Source: Ruminococcus sp.
GTDB lineage: Bacteria; Bacillota; Clostridia; Oscillospirales; Ruminococcaceae
DNA length: 44,426 nt
Direction of reading: 5' to 3'
NCBI GenBank assembly: GCA_015066845.1
Contig: SVNO01000008.1
Location: 1 to 44,426, forward strand
In this document: positions 8,754 to 17,001 of the stretch, piece by piece
How the letters are laid out: each line of letters starts with the position of its first letter
Position numbering within the stretch: position 1 is the stretch's first letter
Position numbers and translations under genes: made by a program
The notes under the pieces: model-generated
Seen by the model: the letters and a program-made list of their open reading frames with translations, nothing else
The model's database searches: none
What the model was told of the DNA's origin: nothing

Positions 8754-9413
8754 CTAAATCTGTCCCAGAATCTCCAGCAAATGACAGCCCGTCAATGTGC
8801 AGGTCTCCTGCATGGCATCCCATTCTTCCGGAAGAATTGCCGCGTCATATACACCGGCTGTCAGAAATCCTGCTGCCGCTGCTGTTCTGACGCAGTGCAG
8901 TGCATCCTCCACAACCAGTGTTTCATGCGGCTGTGTGCCGAGCTTTTGTGCCGCTAACAGGTAAATTTCCGGATTCTTCTTGCCGGACGGTACATCTTCC
9001 CCCGTCAGCACAAACTGCATCCGTTCCCATAACCCCAGCCGCCGTAATGCTGCCATTGCAGAATTGCGGTAGGTTGCCGTTGCTATGCCATAGGGAATGT
9101 GCGCTTCATCCAGTGCATCCAGAAATTTCCGTACATAGGGCTTTTCCGGTATGCTCTCCCGATATGCCGTTTCTGCAAGCTCCTCAATGCGCCGGATGAC
9201 ATATTCCGGCGTGTAGGGCATCCGGAATGTCCGGATAAAATAATCCGCCCACTCTGTAATGCTCATTTTTCCTACAATTTCAGAAATATTTTCCGGCGGT
9301 TCAATGCCGTTTTCCGTCAGGAACTGCAAGTCGATTTCATGCCACAGCGGCATGGAATCGAGCAGCGTTCCATCCAAATCCAGAATCACACCGCGGATAC
9401 CACCGTTATTCAT
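8754..9413 (-). CDS. HAD superfamily hydrolase, beta-phosphoglucomutase/phosphatase-like
   Basis: 219 residues. Haloacid-dehalogenase phosphatases use an Asp nucleophile. Here motif I is LDLDGTLLDS near the N-terminus, followed by an alpha-helical cap (about 20-90). ATATYRNS (near 125) is the motif II region, and SGKKNPEIYLLAAQKLG and VVEDALHCV supply motifs III and IV. This is the subclass IA layout of beta-phosphoglucomutase, PGP and YhcW-like enzymes; the substrate cannot be told. Its ATG overlaps the tmcAL stop by one base (TGATG) with GGAGG seven bases before, so the two are translationally coupled. A TTG at 9416 is a less likely start. Confidence 0.9.
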   Translation of the reverse strand: MNNGGIRGVILDLDGTLLDSMPLWHEIDLQFLTENGIEPPENISEIVGKMSITEWADYFIRTFRMPYTPEYVIRRIEELAETAYRESIPEKPYVRKFLDALDEAHIPYGIATATYRNSAMAALRRLGLWERMQFVLTGEDVPSGKKNPEIYLLAAQKLGTQPHETLVVEDALHCVRTAAAAGFLTAGVYDAAILPEEWDAMQETCTLTGCHLLEILGQI

Positions 9414-10612
9414 CAAAGCACCTCCGGAATGATCTTTGCACGGAAATCCTGTTCCGCAGAGAACATATCCTCCACAGCAAGTCCGTATACATTGGTAGCA
9501 TGTTCCTCCAGCTGCACAAAACGCTCTGAAAGCCTGCCCGTTTCGCTGAGCTTGGCAAGGGATGTGCCCACCGGAATGCTGCTCCTGCCCTTTGCTGTGC
9601 CGAGCAGTTCCATGCCGCGTTCATTGAATGCGATCACGCGCGCGTAGGGGGGATAGTACTTCTGGTCATCCTTGCGGATGCCGATGAGTGCTGCCATCAG
9701 AATACGGCGGATGCGCGACATGGTGTAGCACTTTGCCTTGACCGCGCCAAGCAGTTCGTCCAGACTATTGGCATTTCTTGCGGCATAAATGCGGTTCTGG
9801 AGGGATTGGTTCACATCCGGCAGTTCCAGCAGTTCTTCCGGTGTCATCATGCGCAGGCGATAGAGAAGCGGACGCTCCAGTCTGCGGATGTCGGCAGTTC
9901 TGCCCTCCTGAATGCGGCGTGTGAGCAGCTGCGCGGTAGAACGCGGAATATAGTCGAGATAGGACGGATCGCCCTCGGATACGCTCTTGCGGATGAAGCT
10001 TGCGCTGGCAAACATCTCCTTGGGGGAAAGGCTGTCGTGCATCACACACTGCCGCTGTACGGCAAAGGGCTTGATGGATGCGTCAAGCTTGGTGAGGGCT
10101 TTGATGTATTCGATGGCAAGTACATTATTAGGATCAAGCATCATGCCTGCAACTTTGTTGCCGTAACGCTGGCGTACGATTTCCCAGACTGCCGCCGGAT
10201 AGGAATCGCCCTCGCGCATCCTGTCGCGGATGCGGTCGCGGTAGAATTCGGTAGTGGACATGGACGCTTCCGCGAGCAATTCCAGACATTCCTGATCACT
10301 GCACGAGCTGCCGAAGCTCAGCTCATCAACAATGCCGAGGTTATGGAGAATGGACACTGCACCGGTTGCAAAGAGTTCTGCGGAGGCAGTTGCAAAGGCA
10401 ACGGGCAATTCAATGACCAGATCCACACCGCACTGGAGCGCAAGACGCGCGCGGTCGAATTTATTGAGCAGGGCAGTATCACCGCGCTGCACGAAATTAC
10501 CACTCATCACACCGATAACATGCGTCGCACCATTGGCTCTTGTTTCGCGGATATGGTGCACATGTCCGTTGTGGAGGGGATTGTATTCACAGATAATTGC
10601 ACTGACTTTCAT
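9413..10612 (-). CDS. tmcAL: tRNA(Met) cytidine acetate ligase TmcAL (YlbM family)
   Basis: 399 residues. The family acetylates the wobble cytidine of elongator tRNA-Met using acetate and ATP. The opening CEYNPLHNGH carries the HxGH nucleotidyltransferase motif; VMSGNFVQRGDTALLNKF and the ELPVAFATASAE block are strongly conserved in YlbM/TmcAL. The rest is the helical tRNA-binding half. The ATG at 10612 has AAAGGAG seven bases upstream; the in-frame ATG at 10642 does not. It is followed by a translationally coupled HAD gene and lies divergent from ackA. The pairing with acetate kinase may be chance, though both use acetate. No clear promoter seen. Confidence 0.93.
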   Translation of the reverse strand: MKVSAIICEYNPLHNGHVHHIRETRANGATHVIGVMSGNFVQRGDTALLNKFDRARLALQCGVDLVIELPVAFATASAELFATGAVSILHNLGIVDELSFGSSCSDQECLELLAEASMSTTEFYRDRIRDRMREGDSYPAAVWEIVRQRYGNKVAGMMLDPNNVLAIEYIKALTKLDASIKPFAVQRQCVMHDSLSPKEMFASASFIRKSVSEGDPSYLDYIPRSTAQLLTRRIQEGRTADIRRLERPLLYRLRMMTPEELLELPDVNQSLQNRIYAARNANSLDELLGAVKAKCYTMSRIRRILMAALIGIRKDDQKYYPPYARVIAFNERGMELLGTAKGRSSIPVGTSLAKLSETGRLSERFVQLEEHATNVYGLAVEDMFSAEQDFRAKIIPEVL

Positions 10613-10739
10613 ATAATATCTCCTTTCAGGGTGAATCATCATCAGGGGCAGGGGGGCACAGCACCGGCTTCCCTTTGCCCCTCAAAATGGAGAATTTCCC
10701 CCATTCTTTATTTTTTTACAAATATTTCTCTCAAAAGTA

Positions 10740-10767
10740 TTGCTTTTTTCCGAAAAAAGTATATAAT
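10740..10767 (+). promoter_or_regulatory. ackA promoter
   Basis: TTGCTT (10740-10745), 16 bases, TATAAT (10762-10767). The -10 is embedded in an AT-rich stretch, 72 bases before the start codon. The 120 bases upstream, towards tmcAL, show a weak hairpin followed by a T-run (about 10685-10718) and nothing else. Confidence 0.7.
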
Positions 10768-10839
10768 TATAGTAGTGCTCTTTCTTGAGCTGAAAAATCA
10801 ATCATTTTTTACCGATTATATGGAAAGGAAGAAAAAACT

Positions 10840-12036
10840 ATGCTGATTCTTGTTGTAAACGCAGGCAGCTCCTCCCTGAAGTACCAGCTTCTGGATATGA
10901 AGGATGAGAGCGTACTTGCAAAGGGTAACTGCGACCGTATCGGAATTGACGGTCATATCTCCCACAAGACATCCGACGGCAGAGCGTATGACGCTGACTG
11001 CAATTTCCCCACACATACCGAGGCTTTCATGGAGCTTGTCAAGGTGCTGACTACCGGTGACGCTGCTGTCATCAAGAGCATGGACGAGATTTCCGCTGTT
11101 GGTCATCGTATCGTACAGGGTGCGGAGGTTTTCTCTGAAACCACACTGGTTACTGATGAAATCATCGACAAGATTGACGAACTGCGTGAACTGGCTCCTG
11201 TACATAACCATGCTCATGCTCTGGCTCTGCGCGCATGTAAGGCAGTACTGCCGGCAAGCGTTCCGCAGGCTGCTGTATTTGATACCGCATTCCACCAGAC
11301 AATGCCCGAAAAGGCTTATATGTTCGGTTTCCCGTATGAGGATTACGAGCAGTACCATGTCCGTAAGTACGGTTTCCACGGTACATCCCATCGTTTTGTA
11401 TCCGCTGCACTTGCAAAGGCAATGGGCAAGGATGCAAAGGAACTGAAGGTTGTTTCCTGCCATCTGGGCAATGGTTCTTCCATTACTGCAATTGACGGCG
11501 GCAAGTCCGTTGATACTACCATGGGCTTCACACCCCTTGACGGTGTCCTCATGGGCACAAGAACCGGTGCAGTTGACCCGTCCGCTGTAACATTCCTGAT
11601 GGAAAAGCACGGCTTCACACCGTCTGAAATGTCCGACTACATGAACAAGAAGTCCGGCTTCCTCGGTGTATCCGGTGTCGGCTCTGATAACCGTGATGTT
11701 ACCGCTGCTGCACAGGATGGCAACAAGCGCGCACAGCTTTCCAAGGATATGCTGGTATATGAAATCAAGAAGTATATCGGCGCTTTTGCCGCAGCTATGA
11801 ATGGTCTGGACGCTGTACTGTTCACAGGCGGTATCGGTGAAAATGCACCGGACGTGCGTGAAGCAGTATGCTCCGATATGGATGTACTGGGCATCAAGAT
11901 CGATGCAGTTGCAAATGCTGGCGTAAAGGGCAAGCTTGCTAAGGTTTCCCAGTCCGATTCCAAGGTAGAGGTATGGGTTGTACCGACCAATGAGGAGCTG
12001 CTGATTGCCCGTGATACACTGGCTCTCATTTCCTGA
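10840..12036 (+). CDS. ackA: Acetate kinase
   Basis: 398 residues, the normal length. It makes ATP and acetate from acetyl phosphate in fermentation. Motifs seen: VNAGSSSLKYQ at the N-terminus (phosphate/ATP site), VGHRIVQGAE near 88 (catalytic Arg), FDTAFHQTMP near 147 (catalytic Asp), FHGTSHRFVS near 178, CHLGNGSSITAI near 207, and FTGGIGENA near 328 in the second actin-like ATPase domain. AAAGGAAG precedes the ATG. No pta neighbour is present; the gene is monocistronic or weakly linked to cdd. Its codons are strongly biased towards few synonyms, in keeping with high expression. Confidence 0.98.
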   Translation: MLILVVNAGSSSLKYQLLDMKDESVLAKGNCDRIGIDGHISHKTSDGRAYDADCNFPTHTEAFMELVKVLTTGDAAVIKSMDEISAVGHRIVQGAEVFSETTLVTDEIIDKIDELRELAPVHNHAHALALRACKAVLPASVPQAAVFDTAFHQTMPEKAYMFGFPYEDYEQYHVRKYGFHGTSHRFVSAALAKAMGKDAKELKVVSCHLGNGSSITAIDGGKSVDTTMGFTPLDGVLMGTRTGAVDPSAVTFLMEKHGFTPSEMSDYMNKKSGFLGVSGVGSDNRDVTAAAQDGNKRAQLSKDMLVYEIKKYIGAFAAAMNGLDAVLFTGGIGENAPDVREAVCSDMDVLGIKIDAVANAGVKGKLAKVSQSDSKVEVWVVPTNEELLIARDTLALIS

Positions 12037-12079
12037 TTGCCATAGTATCATTATAACACGAAATTTGTTGAAATGCAAG

Positions 12080-12166
12080 GGCATCTCTAAAAACCGGAAC
12101 ACGAGCAGAATCTCGCACATGAGTGGCAATAAAAATTCTGCCGTGAGGGAGGTTTTTAGAAGTGCC
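12080..12166. repeat. Foldback element between ackA and cdd
   Basis: Imperfect terminal inverted repeats GGCATCTCTAAAAACC (12080-12095) and GGTTTTTAGAAGTGCC (12151-12166). An inner pair (CACGAGCAGAAT against ATTCTGCCGTG) lets the whole 87 bp fold into one long hairpin. It resembles a MITE or the shrunken ends of an insertion sequence. A separate stem, ACAGCGCAC/GTGCGCTGT at 12182-12209, follows and may end the ackA mRNA. Confidence 0.65.
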
Positions 12167-12226
12167 TGCAAGAGAAGCAATACAGCGCACTGTGAAAACG
12201 GTGCGCTGTTGTGATAGGAGGATGCA

Positions 12227-12604
12227 ATGGACGAGCTGATGCAGGCAGCGAGGGCTGCCAGAGAATATGCCCATTGTCCGTACTCCGGTTTTGCCGTGGG
12301 TGCGGCATTGCGGACAGTGGATGGCAGGATATACACGGGCTGTAATGTAGAAAATGCGTCCTATTCGCTGGGATGCTGTGCAGAGCGCACGGCAATATTC
12401 AAGGCGGTGTCGGACGGACAGCGTGAATTTTCGGCAATTGCCATTTGCGGCGCACCGGTGGGGGAATCCCCCGAAGCACCATGCATTCCCTGTGGAGCAT
12501 GTTTGCAGGTCATGGCAGAATTTTGCGGTGATGATTTCCCGATCATCCTGACAGATGGGGCACACCGGCTTTCGGAGTTTTTGCCGAAGCGGTTTATATT
12601 GTGA
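12227..12604 (+). CDS. cdd: Cytidine deaminase
   Basis: 125 residues, the small homotetrameric class. It deaminates cytidine and deoxycytidine for pyrimidine salvage. CNVENASY (39-46) binds the ribose. CAERTA at 51-56 holds the zinc ligand Cys51 and catalytic Glu53; PCGACLQ at 88-94 supplies Cys89 and Cys92. ATAGGAGG lies seven bases before the ATG. A strong terminator follows immediately. No other salvage genes are nearby. Confidence 0.96.
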   Translation: MDELMQAARAAREYAHCPYSGFAVGAALRTVDGRIYTGCNVENASYSLGCCAERTAIFKAVSDGQREFSAIAICGAPVGESPEAPCIPCGACLQVMAEFCGDDFPIILTDGAHRLSEFLPKRFIL

Positions 12605-12606
12605 GA

Positions 12607-12648
12607 AAAAAGACACAGGAACGGTTTGTGCCGTTCCTGTGTCTTTTT
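12607..12648. terminator. Bidirectional terminator between cdd and the secreted-protein gene
   Basis: A 16-bp perfect stem, AAAGACACAGGAACGG (12609-12624) / CCGTTCCTGTGTCTTT (12631-12646), is flanked by an A-run and a T-run. It serves cdd on plus and the convergent gene on minus. Confidence 0.93.
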
Positions 12649-12664
12649 ATATCATTTCATAATT

Positions 12665-13165
12665 TTACCTTGCAAAATAACAGTTCTCACTAGCGTCGAT
12701 GCTCCACATGTAACAGCCACCACCATTAAGCCATGTATTTGCTTCCCATCTACAAGTATATGGAGTAATTCTGACTTTATATCCTGAATATCTGCCGGGA
12801 AGAGTTAGCTTTTGACCACTTCTCACTTTGTAAACACCTATAAGTTTTCCAGAGGATGTACGAACTTCTACTGATATTAAGGAATAACTTCTCAATCCGA
12901 TTCTGTCAAAAGAGCAAACTTTAATCTTCGGTGATTTGTAAAAACCAAATCCGCTTTTTGTAGCATTAATATAAGTATAACCTGTCCAACAACCAGCATA
13001 GCCATTAAAATACCCCTTGCGTACATCAGCCGCTTCAGCTTCAATCGTCTGCACAACGCTGTAAGTCTCCTGCATTTCCTGCGGCATTGCCTGCGGTACT
13101 GCCACTGCGGACAGCATCATCAAGCCAGAAAGCGCGATACCCATCAGTCGATTACTTTTTTTCAT
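12665..13165 (-). CDS. Small secreted protein of unknown function
   Basis: 166 residues. The N-terminus has a clear signal peptide: MKKSNR, a hydrophobic core GIALSGLMMLSAVAV, and probable cleavage near residue 26. The mature part (from ~45) is rich in Gly, Tyr, Trp and Ser with five Cys (59, 84, 138, 151, 162), looking like a compact beta protein. I do not recognise a family. The mature-part DNA is visibly AT-richer than the signal-peptide part and the neighbours, hinting at an acquired cargo behind a native-looking secretion signal. AGGAGGG precedes the ATG. The promoter is bracketed by two palindromes next to a divergent XRE regulator, so it is probably tightly repressed. It could be a toxin, bacteriocin-like protein or surface factor. 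Confidence 0.85.
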   Translation of the reverse strand: MKKSNRLMGIALSGLMMLSAVAVPQAMPQEMQETYSVVQTIEAEAADVRKGYFNGYAGCWTGYTYINATKSGFGFYKSPKIKVCSFDRIGLRSYSLISVEVRTSSGKLIGVYKVRSGQKLTLPGRYSGYKVRITPYTCRWEANTWLNGGGCYMWSIDASENCYFAR

Positions 13166-13204
13166 GTGAATCCCTCCTATTTGTATTGCTTGTTGTGAAA
13201 TTTC

Positions 13205-13281
13205 ATTAACGGTATACCGTTAATTGTATTATATCACAAAAGTAAGAAAAAGTCAACGGTAAACCGTTAATTATTTTGACT
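13205..13281. promoter_or_regulatory. Divergent promoters with twin operator palindromes
   Basis: Minus promoter for the secreted protein: TTGACT (13251-13256), 17 bases, extended TGA-TATAAT (13228-13233). A perfect 20-bp palindrome ATTAACGGTATACCGTTAAT lies at 13205-13224, just past the -10. A second site, AACGGT-AA-ACCGTT at 13255-13268, overlaps the -35. The centres are 47 bp apart. On plus, TTGACT at 13276-13281 with an AT-rich -10 about 17 bases on can serve the XRE gene. The layout predicts repression, possibly by looping, by the neighbouring regulator. Confidence 0.82.
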
Positions 13282-13331
13282 GAAAAATGCTATCATATTT
13301 TATATAGAATTCACAAAGAGAGGATGATAGC

Positions 13332-13574
13332 ATGAACATTTCAGAAGCGGTTGCGGCGCGGATTCTGGAGTTGTGTGCCGCAAAGCGTATTACGGTGAAC
13401 AAATTGAGCAATATTTCCGGTGTCACACAGTCCACGGTGAATGACATCGTGAATCATCGTGCAAAGAACATCGGGATTGTCACGATTAAAAAGCTGTGTG
13501 ATGGTCTGGAAATCACGATTACGGATTTTTTTGATACAGCATCCTTTCGGGAATTGGAGCAGGAATTGTATTGA
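13332..13574 (+). CDS. XRE-family HTH regulator, short form
   Basis: 80 residues, almost entirely a Cro/CI-type helix-turn-helix domain (about 8-65). VNKLSNISGVTQSTVNDIVN is the turn and recognition helix, and the segment around IVTIKKLCDGLEITITDFF is the family's typical last helices. There is no sensor domain, so it probably acts as a dimer alone or responds to a small partner. The ATG at 13332 follows GAGAGGATG. It is divergent from the secreted-protein gene, with twin palindromes between, and is the natural candidate to bind them. No obvious terminator until the hairpin array that follows. Confidence 0.92.
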   Translation: MNISEAVAARILELCAAKRITVNKLSNISGVTQSTVNDIVNHRAKNIGIVTIKKLCDGLEITITDFFDTASFRELEQELY

Positions 13575-13604
13575 ATGAGGGAGCTGTGTGAAATATTCAC
13601 CCCT

Positions 13605-13952
13605 GAAAAAAGCTCGACCAAAAACGTTTCCATTGCCTCCGGCATAAGAGAATCGTTTTCTGACAAACCAAAAGGGACGATGCAACCCATCGTCCCTCAG
13701 CTTGTCAAAAAAGTCTTTTTTCTGGGGTTAGCACCCCTGTAACTGCCCCCACAGCCGCAGTTAAATCCTATTGCGGCATACCGTCGCCCTCGGGCAGCAT
13801 CCTGCCTCAGGCTCAGGCACTCAACCCCTCCCCCAAAGGGGGAGGGGCTATATTTCGGGGACTTCGTCCCCGAACCCCTTTTGCGGAGCAATCGCTCCGC
13901 GTTTGATTTTAGGTTTTTCGACAGACTGAGGGACGATGCAACCCATCGTCCC
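13605..13952. repeat. Hairpin-array intergenic repeat, copy B (longest)
   Basis: A string of hairpins with no gene. The left module at 13605-13669 is shared with 40175-40239. Identical GGGACGATG-N5-CATCGTCCC hairpins lie at 13674-13696 and 13930-13952 and bracket the rest. Between them are a C-run/G-run stem at 13825-13847, CGGGGAC/GTCCCCG at 13856-13872, GCGGAGC/GCTCCGC at 13883-13900, and the end signature TTTTTCGACAGACTG (13914-13928). The last hairpin runs into a T-run on plus and probably terminates the XRE transcript. Confidence 0.85.
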
Positions 13953-13962
13953 TCTCTCTTTT

Positions 13963-14925
13963 TTATTCATCCGTACATTCCTGCGTCCCCTTGCCCATTC
14001 CGCAGAGCATACCAATGAGAAAACCGAGTACATCCGCAAGAATCGAGGCAATGCGCAGAACGAGTACATACAGCAGGATTTCTGCCTCCCAGTCCGCATT
14101 CCGGCAAAGAAACAGCATCACCGATTCACGGATACCAATGCCGCCCGGTGCGCCGGGTGTGATAAAGCCCACGATCCATGCAAAGAGAAATGCACCCGTG
14201 AGCGTGAAAATCTGGTCGGGGGGGATGGCTTTGCCGCTTGCCTGAAAAATCAGCAGCAGCACTGTGCCGTATACCACCGCAGAAACGATATTTTGCAGAA
14301 AATAATAGAGAATGCCGCGCAGCAGCAGCGGACGGTTCTCCTTGGAACATGCGCTGCGGTAGCGCAGCAGATAACTCTGGCATTTGTCACGGAATTTCCA
14401 GAACACAAGCATAGCCGCAAATACTGCTGCGACAATGCCGATACCGCCGATGAGCAGGAAGTTTTTGCCGTATTCCTGCAAAACTTCCCCGATTGCCCCA
14501 CCCAGCAGGAGCAGGGAGATCACGCCCGTGGACAGTACGCCGAACAGAATATCCAGAATCGTTGCACATGCCACGTCCACATGGCTGATGTGCATATCTG
14601 CCGCAAGCTGATTGCGCCCGATGTACTGGAACACGTTGCCGGGAACGTATTTGTAGAGATTCGAGCGCGTGAAAATCGGCATGGCGCGCCGGAACGGGAT
14701 TTTCGTCCCCGAAAGCGACTGCGTGAATGCAAGCCACGGGTAGGTGTTGCAGACCACGACCGCCGTCAGCGTCAGTGCGGCAAGCGCAAGTCCGCAGAGA
14801 ATGCGAGGCTGCGTCAGCTTTGCAATGTCCACGTCCATTTTCATGAACTTGTGCACAAGAAACGCAAGCGCGGCAAGCATGAGCAGATTTCCGGCGATTT
14901 TCGCCAGTTGTTTCAGCTTCTTCAT
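13963..14925 (-). CDS. Lysylphosphatidylglycerol-synthase-like integral membrane protein
   Basis: 320 residues with about eight hydrophobic helices. The segment PGAPGGIGIRE near residue 263 is the hallmark of the LPG_synthase_TM/UPF0104 family, membrane domains found in MprF-type flippases and next to glycosyltransferases. No aminoacyl-transferase domain is attached, so it is more likely a lipid or glycolipid flippase-like factor than an LPG synthase. It is the last gene of the glycan cluster, starting 10 bases after the preceding stop with GAGGTGG before the ATG at 14925. An ATG at 14949 overlaps the previous gene and lacks a site. Role in the pathway is inferred from position only. Confidence 0.88.
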   Translation of the reverse strand: MKKLKQLAKIAGNLLMLAALAFLVHKFMKMDVDIAKLTQPRILCGLALAALTLTAVVVCNTYPWLAFTQSLSGTKIPFRRAMPIFTRSNLYKYVPGNVFQYIGRNQLAADMHISHVDVACATILDILFGVLSTGVISLLLLGGAIGEVLQEYGKNFLLIGGIGIVAAVFAAMLVFWKFRDKCQSYLLRYRSACSKENRPLLLRGILYYFLQNIVSAVVYGTVLLLIFQASGKAIPPDQIFTLTGAFLFAWIVGFITPGAPGGIGIRESVMLFLCRNADWEAEILLYVLVLRIASILADVLGFLIGMLCGMGKGTQECTDE

Positions 14926-14935
14926 ATGCCCCACC

Positions 14936-16009
14936 TCACAGCGTTTCAATCAGGTCAAGGTACTGGTCACAGATGGATTCCCACGAATACACATCCCTTG
15001 TGTACTGCTGAAACTGCTTTGCCGTTTCCCTGTATGCCGTTCGGTTGGCACAGATGTCCCTGATTTTCGCAAGATACTGCGGAACATTGCCGCTTTCCAG
15101 CAGATAGCCGTTCTTGCCGTCGATAATCGCATCCTTGATGCCCTCAATGCCGGACGCAACCACCGTCAGTCCTGCAAGGCTTGCCTCCGCTGCCACCAGT
15201 CCGAAGCCCTCCATATCGCCGTCCACCGGAATATTCGGCATGATGAACGCGTCCGCGTGGGTGTAGATGGCATTGAGCACCGGCGTTTCCACGCGTCCGA
15301 GGAGCTTGACCTGCGATTCCAGACCATGTTCCGCGATACCGGCGGCGATGGTGTCGTGATCCTCTCCTGCGCCGACGATCAGGTATTTCACTGCCTCGCC
15401 CTTGAGAGAGGGCATGACATTGCGCACAAACCAGTTCACGCCCTTGCGCCTGACCAATCTGCCGACCGTGATGAGTACCGTGTCATTTTCGGAAATGCCG
15501 TGATTCCGGCAGATTTCCGCATAGTCCGCACATTCGCCGGAGAACTGCTGCGTATCAATGCCGGGGGTGATGATGACGGAATCATGTGCACCGCGCCGCT
15601 GCAGGGCATTGTCCGTTTCCTTGCTGATGGAGATGTATTTGTCAAAGCACTTGTAAAACCGCCGCAGATACCATTGGTAGAGCTTGTTTTTGAAGGTGAT
15701 GTCAAGTCCGAATACATTGACGATCACCTTTTTTTTGCGGTGAAAGAGCTTGGTAAACCAGCCGATGGAGGAAAGCAGCGCATCCCCGACAAAAATCACG
15801 TCATAGCGATGGGCAGTGCAGACGGTTTTCAGCAAGGCATAGGGGAGAAACCAGAGCAGATGCTTCTGCGATCTGCCGAGAGAAATCAAGTCCGTTTCCA
15901 CGCGGTTTTTGTCGAAATGGTTGTACAAATGGTAGCTGAAATTCTCCATGCCGCCGACAGCCGGCGGATATTTCCGCGTGATATAGAGCATTTTAAGCTT
16001 GTCCGCCAT
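14936..16009 (-). CDS. Glycosyltransferase family 4 (GT-B fold)
   Basis: 357 residues. Retaining GT4 enzymes move a nucleotide sugar onto a lipid-linked acceptor on the cytoplasmic face. KYPPAVGGMENF at the N-terminus is the glycine-rich acceptor loop. ITVGRLVRRKG (about 184) starts the donor domain, and GFGLVAAEASLAG (about 270) carries the E-x7-E donor-binding motif. The ATG overlaps the stop of the upstream GT2 gene by one base (TAATG), so they are coupled. PimB/PimC-like mannosyltransferases share this layout, but the sugar cannot be read from sequence. Confidence 0.93.
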   Translation of the reverse strand: MADKLKMLYITRKYPPAVGGMENFSYHLYNHFDKNRVETDLISLGRSQKHLLWFLPYALLKTVCTAHRYDVIFVGDALLSSIGWFTKLFHRKKKVIVNVFGLDITFKNKLYQWYLRRFYKCFDKYISISKETDNALQRRGAHDSVIITPGIDTQQFSGECADYAEICRNHGISENDTVLITVGRLVRRKGVNWFVRNVMPSLKGEAVKYLIVGAGEDHDTIAAGIAEHGLESQVKLLGRVETPVLNAIYTHADAFIMPNIPVDGDMEGFGLVAAEASLAGLTVVASGIEGIKDAIIDGKNGYLLESGNVPQYLAKIRDICANRTAYRETAKQFQQYTRDVYSWESICDQYLDLIETL

Positions 16010-16962
16010 TATTCCTCATCCTCCGGCTCACAATCTGCCTTACGCACCCTGTACTGAATATCCTCTAAAATCTTCCGGTTTGCTGCAATCGTATCGCCAA
16101 GCAGACCGATGGTGACAGTCTGAAAGCCCATCATGATGAGGATTGCCGTGAGGATGAGCGATTGGATATGTCCGCTGCCATCGCCCATGGCAAAAAAGAC
16201 GAGGAAGCGCACACCGAGAATGCCGCCGAGCAGGAGGAGGATCGTGCCGATGGTGAGGAAGAATTTCAGGGGCTTGTACATCACAAACGAGCGCGTAATG
16301 ACAGCTGCCGAGCGTTTCATATACCGCCACATGCTGGAGAACAGGCGCGAGGGGCGCGTTTCTGCATTTGTGCGGATGGGTACGGAGGTCATTGCCATTT
16401 TGTTGTGACCTGCCTGAATGATGGTTTCGAGGGTGTAGGTATATTCGTTGACCACATTCAGCCGCAGAGCCGCATCCCTTGTGTAAGCGCGGAATCCGCT
16501 GGGTGCGTCAGGGATGTCGGAATTGGAGGCAACGCGTACCACCCAGCTGCCAAGATGCTGGAATTTTTTCTTCTTCCATGAAAAATGCTCTGTCTGGTCG
16601 ATCGGACGTTCACCGATGACAATATCTGCCTTTTCGTCAAGAATCGGGCGCACGAGCTTTTCAATATCCGCACCGCAGTACTGGTTATCCGCGTCCGTAT
16701 TGACAATAATGTCCGCGCCCAGATGCAGGCAGGCATCCAGACCTGCCATGAAGCCCTTGGCAAGTCCCTTGTTGCGCTTGAACGATACAATGTGATGAAA
16801 TCCCAGTTCACGGGCTTTTTCCACGGTTTTGTCCTTGCTGCCGTCATTGATGATGAGATATTCGATGGTATCAATGCCATCGATATGACGGGGCAGGTCA
16901 TTGTACGCAAGCTCCAGCGTTTCTTCTTCATTATAACAAGGTATCTGAATAATCAGTTTCAT
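16009..16962 (-). CDS. Glycosyltransferase family 2 with C-terminal membrane helices
   Basis: 317 residues. IIQIPCYNEEETL at the N-terminus is the GT-A nucleotide-binding strand. INDGSKDKT and NTDADNQY (the DxD metal motif) follow, then a dolichol-phosphate-mannose-synthase-like core to about 225. Two hydrophobic segments (about 233-255 and 266-288) anchor it in the membrane. This DPM1/GtrB-like form usually makes polyprenyl-phosphate-sugars that feed GT-C enzymes, which fits the multi-membrane protein encoded just upstream. The ATG at 16962 has AAAGGA upstream; a longer frame to 16998 overlaps the previous stop and adds no homology. Confidence 0.93.
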   Translation of the reverse strand: MKLIIQIPCYNEEETLELAYNDLPRHIDGIDTIEYLIINDGSKDKTVEKARELGFHHIVSFKRNKGLAKGFMAGLDACLHLGADIIVNTDADNQYCGADIEKLVRPILDEKADIVIGERPIDQTEHFSWKKKKFQHLGSWVVRVASNSDIPDAPSGFRAYTRDAALRLNVVNEYTYTLETIIQAGHNKMAMTSVPIRTNAETRPSRLFSSMWRYMKRSAAVITRSFVMYKPLKFFLTIGTILLLLGGILGVRFLVFFAMGDGSGHIQSLILTAILIMMGFQTVTIGLLGDTIAANRKILEDIQYRVRKADCEPEDEE

Positions 16963-17001
16963 GTAGATAGTCCTTTCTATGGGAATGGGGATCGCCATGC
17001 A

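Noticed and set aside
10816-12336. Open frame of 506 codons opposite ackA
   Set aside because: It is fully antisense to acetate kinase, whose motifs and codon use are unambiguous; the antisense protein has no recognisable domain.
13605-13952. CRISPR array
   Set aside because: Repeats are palindromic modules of different sequence without regular spacers, and there are no cas genes.
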